Of a stretch of 15,055 nucleotides of DNA, positions 6,637-13,373 are shown in pieces. A model generated the notes under the pieces. The model ran no database searches and was not told where the DNA came from. It was given only the letters and a program-made list of their open reading frames with translations. The translations under genes were made by a program, and so were the position numbers. Position 1 is the first letter of the stretch, and each line of letters opens with the position of its first letter. The stretch is from Chloroflexota bacterium (lineage in GTDB: Bacteria > Chloroflexota > Limnocylindria > Limnocylindrales > CSP1-4). The stretch lies in the NCBI GenBank assembly GCA_021789355.1, contig JAJYJR010000067.1:1-15055 (forward strand). The letters are read 5' to 3'.

Positions 6637-7587
6637 ATGGGTGAGGAGAGGCCGTTCCGTGGCGTTTTCGCCATCCCGCCCACACCATTCACCGACGACG
6701 ACTCGATCGACGAGGAGTCCTTGCGCCGATGCGTGCGCTTCTGTCTGGCCGCCGGCGTTCAAGGCCTGGTCGGTCCGGTCAACGCGAGTGAATCGATCGA
6801 ACTCACGGACGCTGAGCGCTTCCGGTTCGCGGAAATCGTGGTCGAGGAGACCGCAGGCCGGGTTCCCGTGATCATCGGGGTCTCAGGCACTTCGAACGCT
6901 GCTGCCGCGCAGTTTGCCCACCACGCTGCGTCAATTGGGGCCGACGCCGTGATCGCAATGCCGCCGTACATCAAGAGGGGGGATCCCGACGAGATCGTCG
7001 GCTTCTATGCTCACGTCTCATCGGCGGCCGGCGTGCTGCCTATGTGGATCCAAGACTACGTCGAGCCGATCGGGACCCCGATGCCGCCGGTGCTCATCGT
7101 GCGGGTGCTTCGGGAGGTGCCGAACGCCTGCTATCTCAAGGAGGAGACGGCGTATGCGCCCCGGATGATGTCGGCGGTGCGTCAGTTGGCCGGCCACTCG
7201 CTCAAGGGCATGATGGGCGGAATGGGCGGGCGCCACATGATCGAGGAGCACCGTCGAGGCTCGATCGGAACGATGCCAGCGTGCGAGGTCGCCGAGGTCC
7301 ATGTGCGAATCTGGCAGGCGCTGGAGCGCGGCGACGAGCCGGCAGCGAGAAGGATGCATCACGCGTTGCTCCCGCTGCTGATCTACGAAGCCATGTACCC
7401 GGACGCGGTGCACAAGGAGGTCCTGCGACGGCGTGGGGTCATCCGCTCGGCGCGGACGCGAGCGCCCGATGCGGGCCGGCTTGACGCCGAGAATCATCGG
7501 GAACTCGACCGTCTGCTCGGCGAACTCGCGCCTCTGCTGTCCACGCACCCCGGACTCGCCGAAGCTCCAGCTGACTGGGTCGGCTGA
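6637..7587 (+). CDS. DHDPS/KDG-aldolase family lyase (DapA-like)
   Basis: This 316-residue (beta/alpha)8-barrel protein belongs to the dihydrodipicolinate synthase/N-acetylneuraminate lyase family (PF00701). FRGVFAIPPTPFTDD opens the barrel. GPVNASES replaces the GTTGES of DapA, resembling the NAGE-type subfamily. VPVIIGVSG follows, then IQDYVEP with the likely catalytic Tyr141, and CYLKEE with the Schiff-base lysine K168. GGMGGRHMIEE and RGSIGTMP complete the typical pattern. These enzymes cleave or dehydrate 2-oxo-3-deoxy acids; the context makes true DapA unlikely. I prefer the ATG at 6637 because the 16 residues after an upstream ATG (6589) are arginine/serine-rich and unlike the family. 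It lies 180 bp after the PLP enzyme, so it may have its own signals. The usual family length suggests it is complete. Confidence 0.88.
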   Translation: MGEERPFRGVFAIPPTPFTDDDSIDEESLRRCVRFCLAAGVQGLVGPVNASESIELTDAERFRFAEIVVEETAGRVPVIIGVSGTSNAAAAQFAHHAASIGADAVIAMPPYIKRGDPDEIVGFYAHVSSAAGVLPMWIQDYVEPIGTPMPPVLIVRVLREVPNACYLKEETAYAPRMMSAVRQLAGHSLKGMMGGMGGRHMIEEHRRGSIGTMPACEVAEVHVRIWQALERGDEPAARRMHHALLPLLIYEAMYPDAVHKEVLRRRGVIRSARTRAPDAGRLDAENHRELDRLLGELAPLLSTHPGLAEAPADWVG

Positions 7588-7620
7588 GACTCGAACGGCG
7601 CCTCGTGCGGATTCCGAAGG

Positions 7621-8295
7621 TTGCGGTACCAAGCTCCAGGTGCGCTACTGTCGGAGGAGTTCTTGGCCGACGTGCGCGAGCTGCCCCAGCAGAACCTCGC
7701 CGTCGCGCTCCTCCGCAAGCTCCTGAGCGACGAGATCCGCACCCGCTCGCGGCGGAACCTCATCGAGTCGCGGGCGTTCTCCGAGATGCTGGACCGCTCG
7801 CTGCGCAAGTACCGCAACCGCGCCATCGAGACAGGGGCCGTTATCGAGGAGCTGATCGAGCTCGCCAAGGACATCCGCGCGTCGAACGAGCGCGGCCAGC
7901 AGTTCGGGCTCTCCGAGGATGAGCTGGCCTTCTACGACGCCTTGGAGACAAACGAGAGCGCGGTGGCGGTGCTGGGCGACGAGACCCTGCGCACGATCGC
8001 CCGCGAGCTGGTCTCCACCGTCCGCCGCAACACCACCATCGACTGGGCCGAGAAGGAGAGCGTGCGAGCGCGCCGTCGGCTGACGGTGAAGCGCGTGCTC
8101 AAGCGTCATGGCTATCCGCCCGACAGGCAGGCCCGGGCCACGCAGACCGTGCTCGAGCAGGCGGAGCTGCTGTCCGCGAGCTGGGGGTTGGAGCCGCCGG
8201 ACGAGGGCACCAACGGTTATCCGTTCCCGGAGGTCGCGTCGGCGGAGCCGCGCGCGGTCGCCGAAGCGGCCGACGCGGTGGAACGGTCCGCGTAG
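7621..8295 (+). pseudogene. hsdR: 3' remnant of a type I restriction enzyme hsdR gene
   Basis: The 224 codons encode only the C-terminal domain (DUF3387/T1RH-like_C) of a type I restriction R subunit, a protein of about 1000 residues whose nuclease and helicase parts are missing here. Recognisable segments are [19 protein letters not shown] (10-28), [63 protein letters not shown] and [12 protein letters not shown]. Homology starts near 7648, right after the lyase gene, and the TTG at 7621 is only a nominal start. The natural C-terminus and TAG stop are present. The reading frame equals that of the upstream lyase and begins just after its stop, but nothing suggests a fusion. An isolated fragment of this domain should have no restriction activity. 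The left breakpoint lies between 7588 and 7650. Confidence 0.82.
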
Positions 8296-8309
8296 TGGCT
8301 GCCCAATCG

Positions 8310-8315
8310 CCTAGA
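8310..8315. repeat. Left copy of 6-bp target-site duplication of the IS481-family element
   Basis: CCTAGA directly precedes the left terminal repeat and recurs directly after the right one (9493-9498). IS481 is known to duplicate NCTAGN targets, so this matches the family. Confidence 0.88.
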
Positions 8316-8344
8316 TGTCGTTCCCGGGGTTTGTGAGACACGGG
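8316..8344 (+). repeat. Left terminal inverted repeat of the IS481-family element
   Basis: All 29 bases match the reverse complement of 9464-9492; the match ends at the next base (A at 8345 against G). Confidence 0.92.
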
Positions 8345-8370
8345 AGAGGGCCCCGTCCTAGCGTGCAGCG

Positions 8371-9462
8371 ATGGACGAGCTCCCGATCAAGAACCGCGCC
8401 GAGCCGCATCGCCGTCTTCTTCGCCACACGTACCAGGAGGGTCCGGGCTTCCTCTTCCTGGCGACGCGCGGTGGTCGTCCGCCGCGGCGCCGTGTTCACC
8501 CTGATCTCGCCGGCCTCCGGTTTCGGGTCCGGTGCGTCCGGGTCGCCCGGGAAGAGGGTGTCGCGGCAGCGCTTGCTCTCGGTGTCAGTCGGGCGAGCCT
8601 GCACCGCTGGCGGATCGCCTACGAGGCCGGGGGCCTCGACGCGCTCGTCGACCGGCCGCGCGGACCGGTGCCCGGTCGCCTCCCGGCGTGGGTCGAACAG
8701 GCGGTCATCGTCGTTCGCCTCCTGACGTACTGGAACAGCAAACGCCTGGCCGCCGAGTTCACGAGGCGGGAGATCTATCCGCTCGACCACCACGCGGTCG
8801 ACGCCCTGCTGGCCGGACTCGGCACCGCCCGCCCGTCGACCCGGCGGGAGCGCGGGCCGGCGTACGAGCGGGGCCGCCCGAACGAGCTCTGGCACATCGA
8901 CATCAAGGGGCCGTTCTTCCTGCGCCGCAGCCGGAGCGCCTACGAGAAGGTCTGGATCGTCGGCCTCGTCGACGATCACAGCCGCTTCCTCATCGGCCTG
9001 CGCGTCCTGCCACAACCGCGGGCCATGCCGATCCTCGCCTGGCTCGACGACTGCGTGGAGCTGTGCGGCACGCCGCTCGAGCTGATGAGCGACAACGGGA
9101 CGCCATTCGTCGTCTGGATGCCAGGCGTGCTCACCCTCTTCGGCAAGACGCTCGAGGAGCTCCACATCCGACACCTGCGGACCCAGGTGAACTCACCCTG
9201 GACGAACGGCAAGATCGAGCGCTTCTGGGGGATCCTCCAGTCCGAGCTGCTCGACCGCGAGATCTTCCGGACGCTCGACGCCGCGGGCGACGGGCTCACC
9301 CACTTCGCGACCTACTACAACTACGACCGGCTCCACGGAGAACTCGACTGGCACACGCCGGCCGAGCGATACGATGGAACGCCGTTCACCGCCCGCGGCT
9401 TCGAGCGCGTGCCGGCCCTCGACCACCTCCAGGGCTGGCTCTCGGACCTGATGGCGGTCTGA
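8371..9462 (+). CDS. IS481-family DDE transposase
   Basis: This 363-residue protein has an N-terminal helix-turn-helix (about 62-98: GVAAALALGVSRASLHRW, then GGLDALVDRPRGP) that would bind the terminal repeats. An RNase H-like rve catalytic domain follows. The DDE triad is D177 in ELWHIDIKGPF, D241 in LMSDNGTPF and E283 in NGKIERFWG, with NSPWTNGKIER typical of IS481/IS3-like integrases. The end HGELDWHTPAERYDG is also characteristic. No frameshift or internal stop is present, unlike IS3 elements, which need a programmed frameshift. The ATG lies 26 nt inside the left terminal repeat with only a weak Shine-Dalgarno, and the stop at 9460-9462 sits just before the right repeat, so the gene fills the element. 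Confidence 0.93.
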   Translation: MDELPIKNRAEPHRRLLRHTYQEGPGFLFLATRGGRPPRRRVHPDLAGLRFRVRCVRVAREEGVAAALALGVSRASLHRWRIAYEAGGLDALVDRPRGPVPGRLPAWVEQAVIVVRLLTYWNSKRLAAEFTRREIYPLDHHAVDALLAGLGTARPSTRRERGPAYERGRPNELWHIDIKGPFFLRRSRSAYEKVWIVGLVDDHSRFLIGLRVLPQPRAMPILAWLDDCVELCGTPLELMSDNGTPFVVWMPGVLTLFGKTLEELHIRHLRTQVNSPWTNGKIERFWGILQSELLDREIFRTLDAAGDGLTHFATYYNYDRLHGELDWHTPAERYDGTPFTARGFERVPALDHLQGWLSDLMAV

Positions 9463-9463
9463 C

Positions 9464-9492
9464 CCCGTGTCTCACAAACCCCGGGAACGACA
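9464..9492 (-). repeat. Right terminal inverted repeat of the IS481-family element
   Basis: This is the exact reverse complement of 8316-8344 and begins one base after the transposase stop codon. Confidence 0.92.
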
Positions 9493-9498
9493 CCTAGA
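9493..9498. repeat. Right copy of 6-bp target-site duplication of the IS481-family element
   Basis: CCTAGA directly follows the right terminal repeat and matches 8310-8315. Confidence 0.88.
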
Positions 9499-9591
9499 CC
9501 ACGTCGCCACTCAGCCGTTCGCGCGAGCGCTCGGTGTGGGTGGGACGCAACGACAATCCGTGCAAGTAACACTGACGCGCGGGAGGATGCG

Positions 9592-9873
9592 ATGGCCACG
9601 CCAAAGTCGCTCGAGGAAGCACTCGCCGCTTGGTCCCGGGAGGCGGATGCCGACGCCCTGAGGGCGGCCGAGGCAGAGCGCGCGGACGTCGTGGCGCGGT
9701 TTCCTCGCGAGTCGTGGCCGGACTTGGCCGTCGAGAGGTACGCGCTCGGGACCGAGCGCTCCGCCGAGAGCTACTGCTACGCGATGGAGTTCGGGTCCCC
9801 GCACCTTGGCAGCATCTCCGGTGGCAGCTCGCGCAAGCTCCTGATCTTCAAGCGGCGTGGGACTGGCGAGTGG
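9592..9873 (+). pseudogene. 5' remnant of an McrB-like restriction gene
   Basis: From an ATG with GGGAGG 5 nt upstream, about 94 residues resemble the N-terminal domain of McrB-like AAA-type restriction proteins. Helical EEALAAWSREADADALRAAE leads to ARFPRESWPDLAVERYALG, then ESYCYAMEFGSPHLGSISGG, SSRKLLIFKRR and TGEW. The pattern FP..WP.L.LERYALG...C..MEFG...LGSI.GGS..K is what I recall for this domain; I could not run a search. The GTPase/AAA domain and any McrC partner are absent. The frame stays open to 10269, but after about 9873 the sequence reads as transposase in another frame, so the gene is cut there. The start signals look intact. It was probably the neighbour of the hsdR gene in a lost defence locus. 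Confidence 0.62.
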
Positions 9874-11010
9874 TCCTGTCGCTCAGGCGGGCCAGTGAGA
9901 TCGTCCGCCTCGAGGCCCATCGCTGCGCCGAGGACGCCCTCGGCATGCGCGTCGCCAGCCGGCAGTGCGAGCTGGCCGCCCGCTACCTCGACGTGCTGGG
10001 CGGCGAGATTGACCGGGAGTTGGCCCCGACGGCGTGGCCGCGCATCCTGGTGCTCGATTCCAAGCCTCTCGGGCTGCGGGCCTACGGCGCCGCGGAGCAC
10101 AGCGAGCGCCGGGACGGGGGTGATCGGGCGGGGGCCGTGCTCGTGGCCGCGGGCGGCGACGATCCGGCCCTGCGCCTGCAGCCCTGGCGCATCGGCTTCG
10201 CCGGCGACGAGGCCGCCGCCTCCTGGCGCGACTGCCTCGACGAGCTGCCCGGTGAGCCCACCTGGGTAGTGGCCGACGGCGCCGGGGCGATCGCGCTGGC
10301 GGTCCGGGCCAAGTGGCCACAGGCGATCTTCTACGCCTGCGAGTATCACCTGGGCCAGGCGCTGCGCGAGGCCGCGCTCGCGGACGGCATCGACCCCGAC
10401 GGCGCGAGCGTCCGCGAGCTGTTCCGGCGGGCCTGCTGGTCAGTGTCCGACTGGGAGGGCCCTCGTCGCCTGGGCGCTCGAAGACGAGGTGGGACATCTC
10501 GAGCTGCTCCACTGGATGGCCACCAACGACGACCTCGTGCGCCGCCAGGCCGCGCTCCACACGGGACACATCGGGTTCCCCCGCAGCAACGGCGCCGCCG
10601 AGCGCGTGTGCGACTGGATCGATCGCCACTTCCCGCGCCGTCGCCGCTCCAGCCTGCGCAACGCCAAGCGACTGTCGGTCATTCTCGCCCTTGCCCGCGC
10701 GGAGCTGGCCAACCAGGCCGACCTGGTGCGCTATGCCCGCATCGTGAAGCAGCACCTCGAGGCGCTGCCCGCCGTGTTCCACGTCGAGTGGCGCGCCCTC
10801 GTGGACCCGGAGGATCGGCTCTGCTCGATCGCATCGCTGCTCATCGGGGCCCGCGACCGCGCGCGGTGGAACACGGCGAGCTACATGGCCGACGCCAAGA
10901 CCCGCTCGGTCCTGCGCCTGCTCGATGGCGAGAACGAGGAGCGCGCCCCGCGCCGGCCTGCCGCCCCTGGCGCCGTCATCGCAGCGACTGTCTTGCGTGC
11001 TCCCCCGTGA
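9870..11010 (+). pseudogene. Truncated, frameshifted DDE-type transposase remnant
   Basis: Two frames give one protein. The first runs from about 9870 (VVLSLRRASEIVRLEAHRC) to about 10457. It includes WPRILVLDSKPLGLRAYG (D codon 10056-10058), WVVADGAGAIALAV (D codon 10275-10277) and FYACEYHLGQALREA. The second continues from 10459 as ALVAWALEDEVGHLELLHW, then GFPRSNGAAERVCDWIDRHF (E codon 10600-10602), the RRRSSLRNAKRL tail and a TGA at 11008-11010. One extra base in the G-run at 10453-10459 causes the shift. D...D...E, the CxxHL and SNGAAE...RN.KRL patterns are typical of transposases with a split RNase H core, but I cannot name the IS family. The N-terminal zinc/DNA-binding part is missing. 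It is dead unless the shift is programmed, which the truncation makes unlikely. Confidence 0.72.
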
Positions 11011-11118
11011 GCGGGAGGCAACCGAGAGTGATACCGCCGGCGCCTCGGGGTCGATCTGCCATCACGGGTTCGCAGCACCAAGGACCTGCGCCCTCTACAT
11101 CCCGACCGCCGAACTCGG

Positions 11119-11162
11119 ATTCTCCCGCTGACGCGATCGGGCCACCGGCCCGCGTGCATCTG
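11119..11162. repeat. Diverged direct repeat, copy 1
   Basis: Aligned without gaps with 11190-11233, 35 of 44 bases agree by hand count, including ATTCTC, CTGACG, GATCGGG and GGCCCGCG blocks. The copies are 71 bp apart start to start. They may be old duplicated transposon-end sequence. Confidence 0.55.
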
Positions 11163-11189
11163 CCTCGGAAATAGCCGGGCAGCAGCGTC

Positions 11190-11233
11190 ATTCTCTTCCT
11201 GACGAGATCGGGTCTGCGGCCCGCGAGCACCTG
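11190..11233. repeat. Diverged direct repeat, copy 2
   Basis: Partner of 11119-11162, with the same four conserved blocks in the same spacing. Its last base overlaps the start of the hairpin at 11233. Confidence 0.55.
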
Positions 11234-11263
11234 TACAGGGGGCGCCGCGAGGGCACCCTGTAC
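11233..11263 (-). terminator. Candidate terminator hairpin for the minus-strand operon
   Basis: GTACAGGG (11233-11240) and CCCTGTAC (11256-11263) are perfect 8-bp arms with a 15-nt loop, starting 7 nt after the stop codon of the class V gene. No T-run follows on the minus strand, so it may be a weak terminator or an mRNA-protecting stem. Confidence 0.4.
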
Positions 11264-11269
11264 GACCAG

Positions 11270-12529
11270 TCAGTGCGCCGGGACGAGCCGCTCGACTTCG
11301 TCCAATAGCCGATCGACCTCGCTTCTCGTGTTGTAGTGAACGAGGCCCAGGCGCAACACGCCTCCGGTGTCCAGCAGACCGAGCCGCTCGATCAGCGCCT
11401 GAGCATAGAAGTGCCCGTCCCAAGCGAAGATGCCGGCCTCCCCAAGGGCGGCGGCTGCTGCTCGTGGGGAGATGCCGGTCAGCGTGATACCCACCGTGGG
11501 AGTGCGTTCGGCGAGACGTGCGACGTCAGAAATCCCCCAGACCCGGACTCCTGGCACGCCGCCAAGGCCACTCACCAGCCGTCCGGCCAGTTCTCTCTCG
11601 TGGCCGGTGATGACGTCGCCCGCCGCAAGCAATTGCGCTCGCCGCTCCGAGACTCCGCGATGATGATCCGGATTACCGAATCGAGACCCGAGTTGCTGCA
11701 GGTAGTCGATGGTTCCCAGGAGACCGCAGAGGGCCTCGAAGTTGGGGGTGCCCGTTTCGTACGCGTCATGGGCGGGCCGCACCTTGTACGCAGGGAGCCG
11801 CCCGAGCAGTTCCGCTCTCCCGTACAGCACCCCGAGGTGCGGACCGAACCACTTGTACGCGGAGCACACCACCATGTCCGCCCCGAGTGCCTGGACGTCC
11901 AGAGATCCGTGCGGCGCGTAATGAACCGCGTCCACGAACACGAGTGCGCCGACCGAGTGCGCGCGCTCGACGAGAGGGGCGACGGGGTTGATGCTGCCGA
12001 CGGCATTTGACGCGTACCCGAGAGCGACGATCCGTGTCTTCGGCGTCAGCTTGCGTTCGAAGTCGTCGAGGTCGAGCGTGCAGTCGTCGGGCCGGATGTC
12101 AACGGTGCGGACGACCAGGCCACGGTCGCGGGCGATGGCCTGCCAGGGCCCGACGTTGGCCTCGTGGTCAAGCGTTGTGACAAGGATCTCGTCGCCCTGG
12201 GAGAGCGTGGCGCCGAGGGCGCGGCTCACGTGGAACGTCAGCGATGTCATGTTCTGCCCGAACTTGATCTCGTCGGGGCTGGCTGCCCCGACGAAGTCCG
12301 CGGCCGCCGCATGGGCCTCGTGCGCCATGGCGTCGCTCGCCTGGCTCGTCTGGAACGCTCCCCCATCGTTCGCGTTCATATCTCGGTAGTACCGGGACAC
12401 GGCCTCGATCGTTCGCCACGGAACTTGCGTGCCGCCAGGGCCGTCGGCAAAGAGCACGGGGCGCGTTCCGCGCTGCAGGGCAAGCGCAGGGAACTCCGCC
12501 CGAATGAGTTCAGGGTCGTACGTGGACAT
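11270..12529 (-). CDS. Class V aminotransferase-fold protein, cysteine desulfurase-like (VC1184 type)
   Basis: This 419-residue PLP protein resembles the cysteine-desulfurase-like VC1184 subfamily (TIGR01976). It has FADGPGGTQVP near the N-terminus, LDHEANVGPW at 121-130, FVDAVHYAPH with the PLP-nitrogen aspartate D200, and CSAYKWFGPHLGVLYG with the Schiff-base lysine K226. The loop that carries the sulfur-accepting cysteine in SufS (HHCAQP) reads HFYAQA here, with Tyr375 in its place, so cysteine desulfuration is unlikely. The ending VLRLGLVHYNTRSEVDRLL is typical. I chose the ATG at 12529 because GAGGAAA precedes it by 5 nt; a start at 12550 would add seven atypical residues. It is the last gene of the operon, 28 nt after the SDR stop. 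Role and substrate are unknown. Confidence 0.88.
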   Translation of the reverse strand: MSTYDPELIRAEFPALALQRGTRPVLFADGPGGTQVPWRTIEAVSRYYRDMNANDGGAFQTSQASDAMAHEAHAAAADFVGAASPDEIKFGQNMTSLTFHVSRALGATLSQGDEILVTTLDHEANVGPWQAIARDRGLVVRTVDIRPDDCTLDLDDFERKLTPKTRIVALGYASNAVGSINPVAPLVERAHSVGALVFVDAVHYAPHGSLDVQALGADMVVCSAYKWFGPHLGVLYGRAELLGRLPAYKVRPAHDAYETGTPNFEALCGLLGTIDYLQQLGSRFGNPDHHRGVSERRAQLLAAGDVITGHERELAGRLVSGLGGVPGVRVWGISDVARLAERTPTVGITLTGISPRAAAAALGEAGIFAWDGHFYAQALIERLGLLDTGGVLRLGLVHYNTRSEVDRLLDEVERLVPAH

Positions 12530-12557
12530 CAGCGTTTCCTCGCTTCCCATGCGCGTG

Positions 12558-13319
12558 TCATGCGATCCCGCCCCCGTCGACCACCAGCGTCGTGCCGGTC
12601 ACCCACGCCGCCGCGTCGGACACCAGGTACAGAACGGCTTGGGCGATATCGGCAGGCGTGCCGACGCGGGCCAGCGGGCGATCCGCGGAAGCGGCGAGGA
12701 AGCTGGCCTCGTCGATCCCGAGCTGGCGGGCCTCCGCGCGCAGCATGGGGGTGTCGGTGTCGCCGGGGCACACACAGTTGACGCGAATGCCCTGGGAGCC
12801 GTGATCGATCGCCATCGCCCGGGTCATGTTGACGACCGCACCCTTCGACGCGCAGTAACTGACCGCGTCAGGACCGCCCTTCAGGCCCCAGCCAGACCCA
12901 AGGTTCACGATCGCGCCGCCGCCTGCCGAGGCCATCACGGGCACGGCATGGCGCGCCATCAGGTACACGGACTTGACGTTCACGGCCATCACGAGGTCCC
13001 AGTCATCCACGGCGAGATCGACCACGTTCGCCCGGCGGATGATTCCGGCACAGTTGACCAGGACGTCGACGCCCCCGAACGCCTCGAGCGCCTGCCGGAC
13101 GGCCGCTGCGCAGTCCGCCTCGACCGACACGTTGGCGTAGACCGCGCGGGCGGTCCCGCCTTCGGTCTGCACCTCATTCGCGACCGCCTCCGCGCCCGCA
13201 CGGTCCACGTCGACGACGAGCACCTGGGCGCCCTCCCGAGCCAGGACATAGACCGTCTCCCGCCCGATCCCCGACGCCCCGCCCGTCACGATCGCGCGCC
13301 TTCCGTGCATCGCTCCCAT
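12558..13319 (-). CDS. SDR-family NAD(P)-dependent oxidoreductase
   Basis: This 253-residue protein is a classical short-chain dehydrogenase of the FabG type. It has the cofactor motif TGGASGIG (12-19), NCAG (89-92), N114 and S142 in NLGSGWG, the YxxxK pair Y155/K159 in SYCASKG, and CPGDTDTPM (184-192). The C-terminal ITGTTLVVDGGG-like end reads VTGTTLVVDGGG. An acidic D37 closes the second strand (VLVVD), which usually favours NAD(H). All catalytic residues are present, so it should be active. The ATG at 13319 follows GGAGGGAGG by 5 nt; a GTG one codon upstream is the alternative. It lies 54 nt after the kinase-like gene and 28 nt before the class V gene, so it shares their operon. Substrate is unknown. 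Confidence 0.93.
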   Translation of the reverse strand: MGAMHGRRAIVTGGASGIGRETVYVLAREGAQVLVVDVDRAGAEAVANEVQTEGGTARAVYANVSVEADCAAAVRQALEAFGGVDVLVNCAGIIRRANVVDLAVDDWDLVMAVNVKSVYLMARHAVPVMASAGGGAIVNLGSGWGLKGGPDAVSYCASKGAVVNMTRAMAIDHGSQGIRVNCVCPGDTDTPMLRAEARQLGIDEASFLAASADRPLARVGTPADIAQAVLYLVSDAAAWVTGTTLVVDGGGIA

Positions 13320-13373
13320 CACAGCCTCCCTCCTCGACAGCCTCCGGCCGCGACTGTCCGTACGTCGCGGCGA

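Larger units (their letters stand above)
8316..9492 (+). mobile_element. Complete IS481-family insertion sequence, 1177 bp
   Basis: The element has TGT...ACA ends, a single transposase gene and flanking 6-bp direct repeats CCTAGA. Its terminal inverted repeats are 29 bp and identical (8316-8344 and 9464-9492, beginning TGTCGTTCCCGGGGTTTGTG). Ends, duplication and gene are all undamaged, so insertion was probably recent and the element may be active. It landed 20 bp after the hsdR-remnant stop. Without it, that stop would lie about 113 bp before the McrB-like start. Confidence 0.92.
11011..11269. other. Non-coding tail behind the transposase remnant
   Basis: I see no convincing gene. Open frames here are low in conserved pattern. 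It contains a diverged 44-bp direct repeat and a hairpin at the 3' end of the facing minus-strand gene. It may include the lost right end of the remnant transposon, but I found no terminal repeat partner. Confidence 0.5.

Noticed and set aside
7540..7660. Fusion of the DapA-like lyase with the hsdR domain by stop-codon read-through
   Set aside because: The frames are the same, but the lyase has its normal full length and the joined segment is unlike either family; coincidence after a deletion is simpler.
9874..10269. Continuation of the McrB-like frame past 9873
   Set aside because: The residues become Ser/Pro/Ala low-complexity, while another frame carries transposase motifs; it is open by chance.
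10881..11423. Minus-strand frame of 180 codons behind the transposase remnant
   Set aside because: It overlaps both the transposase remnant and the class V gene, is Arg/Gly-rich and has no convincing start site or family pattern.
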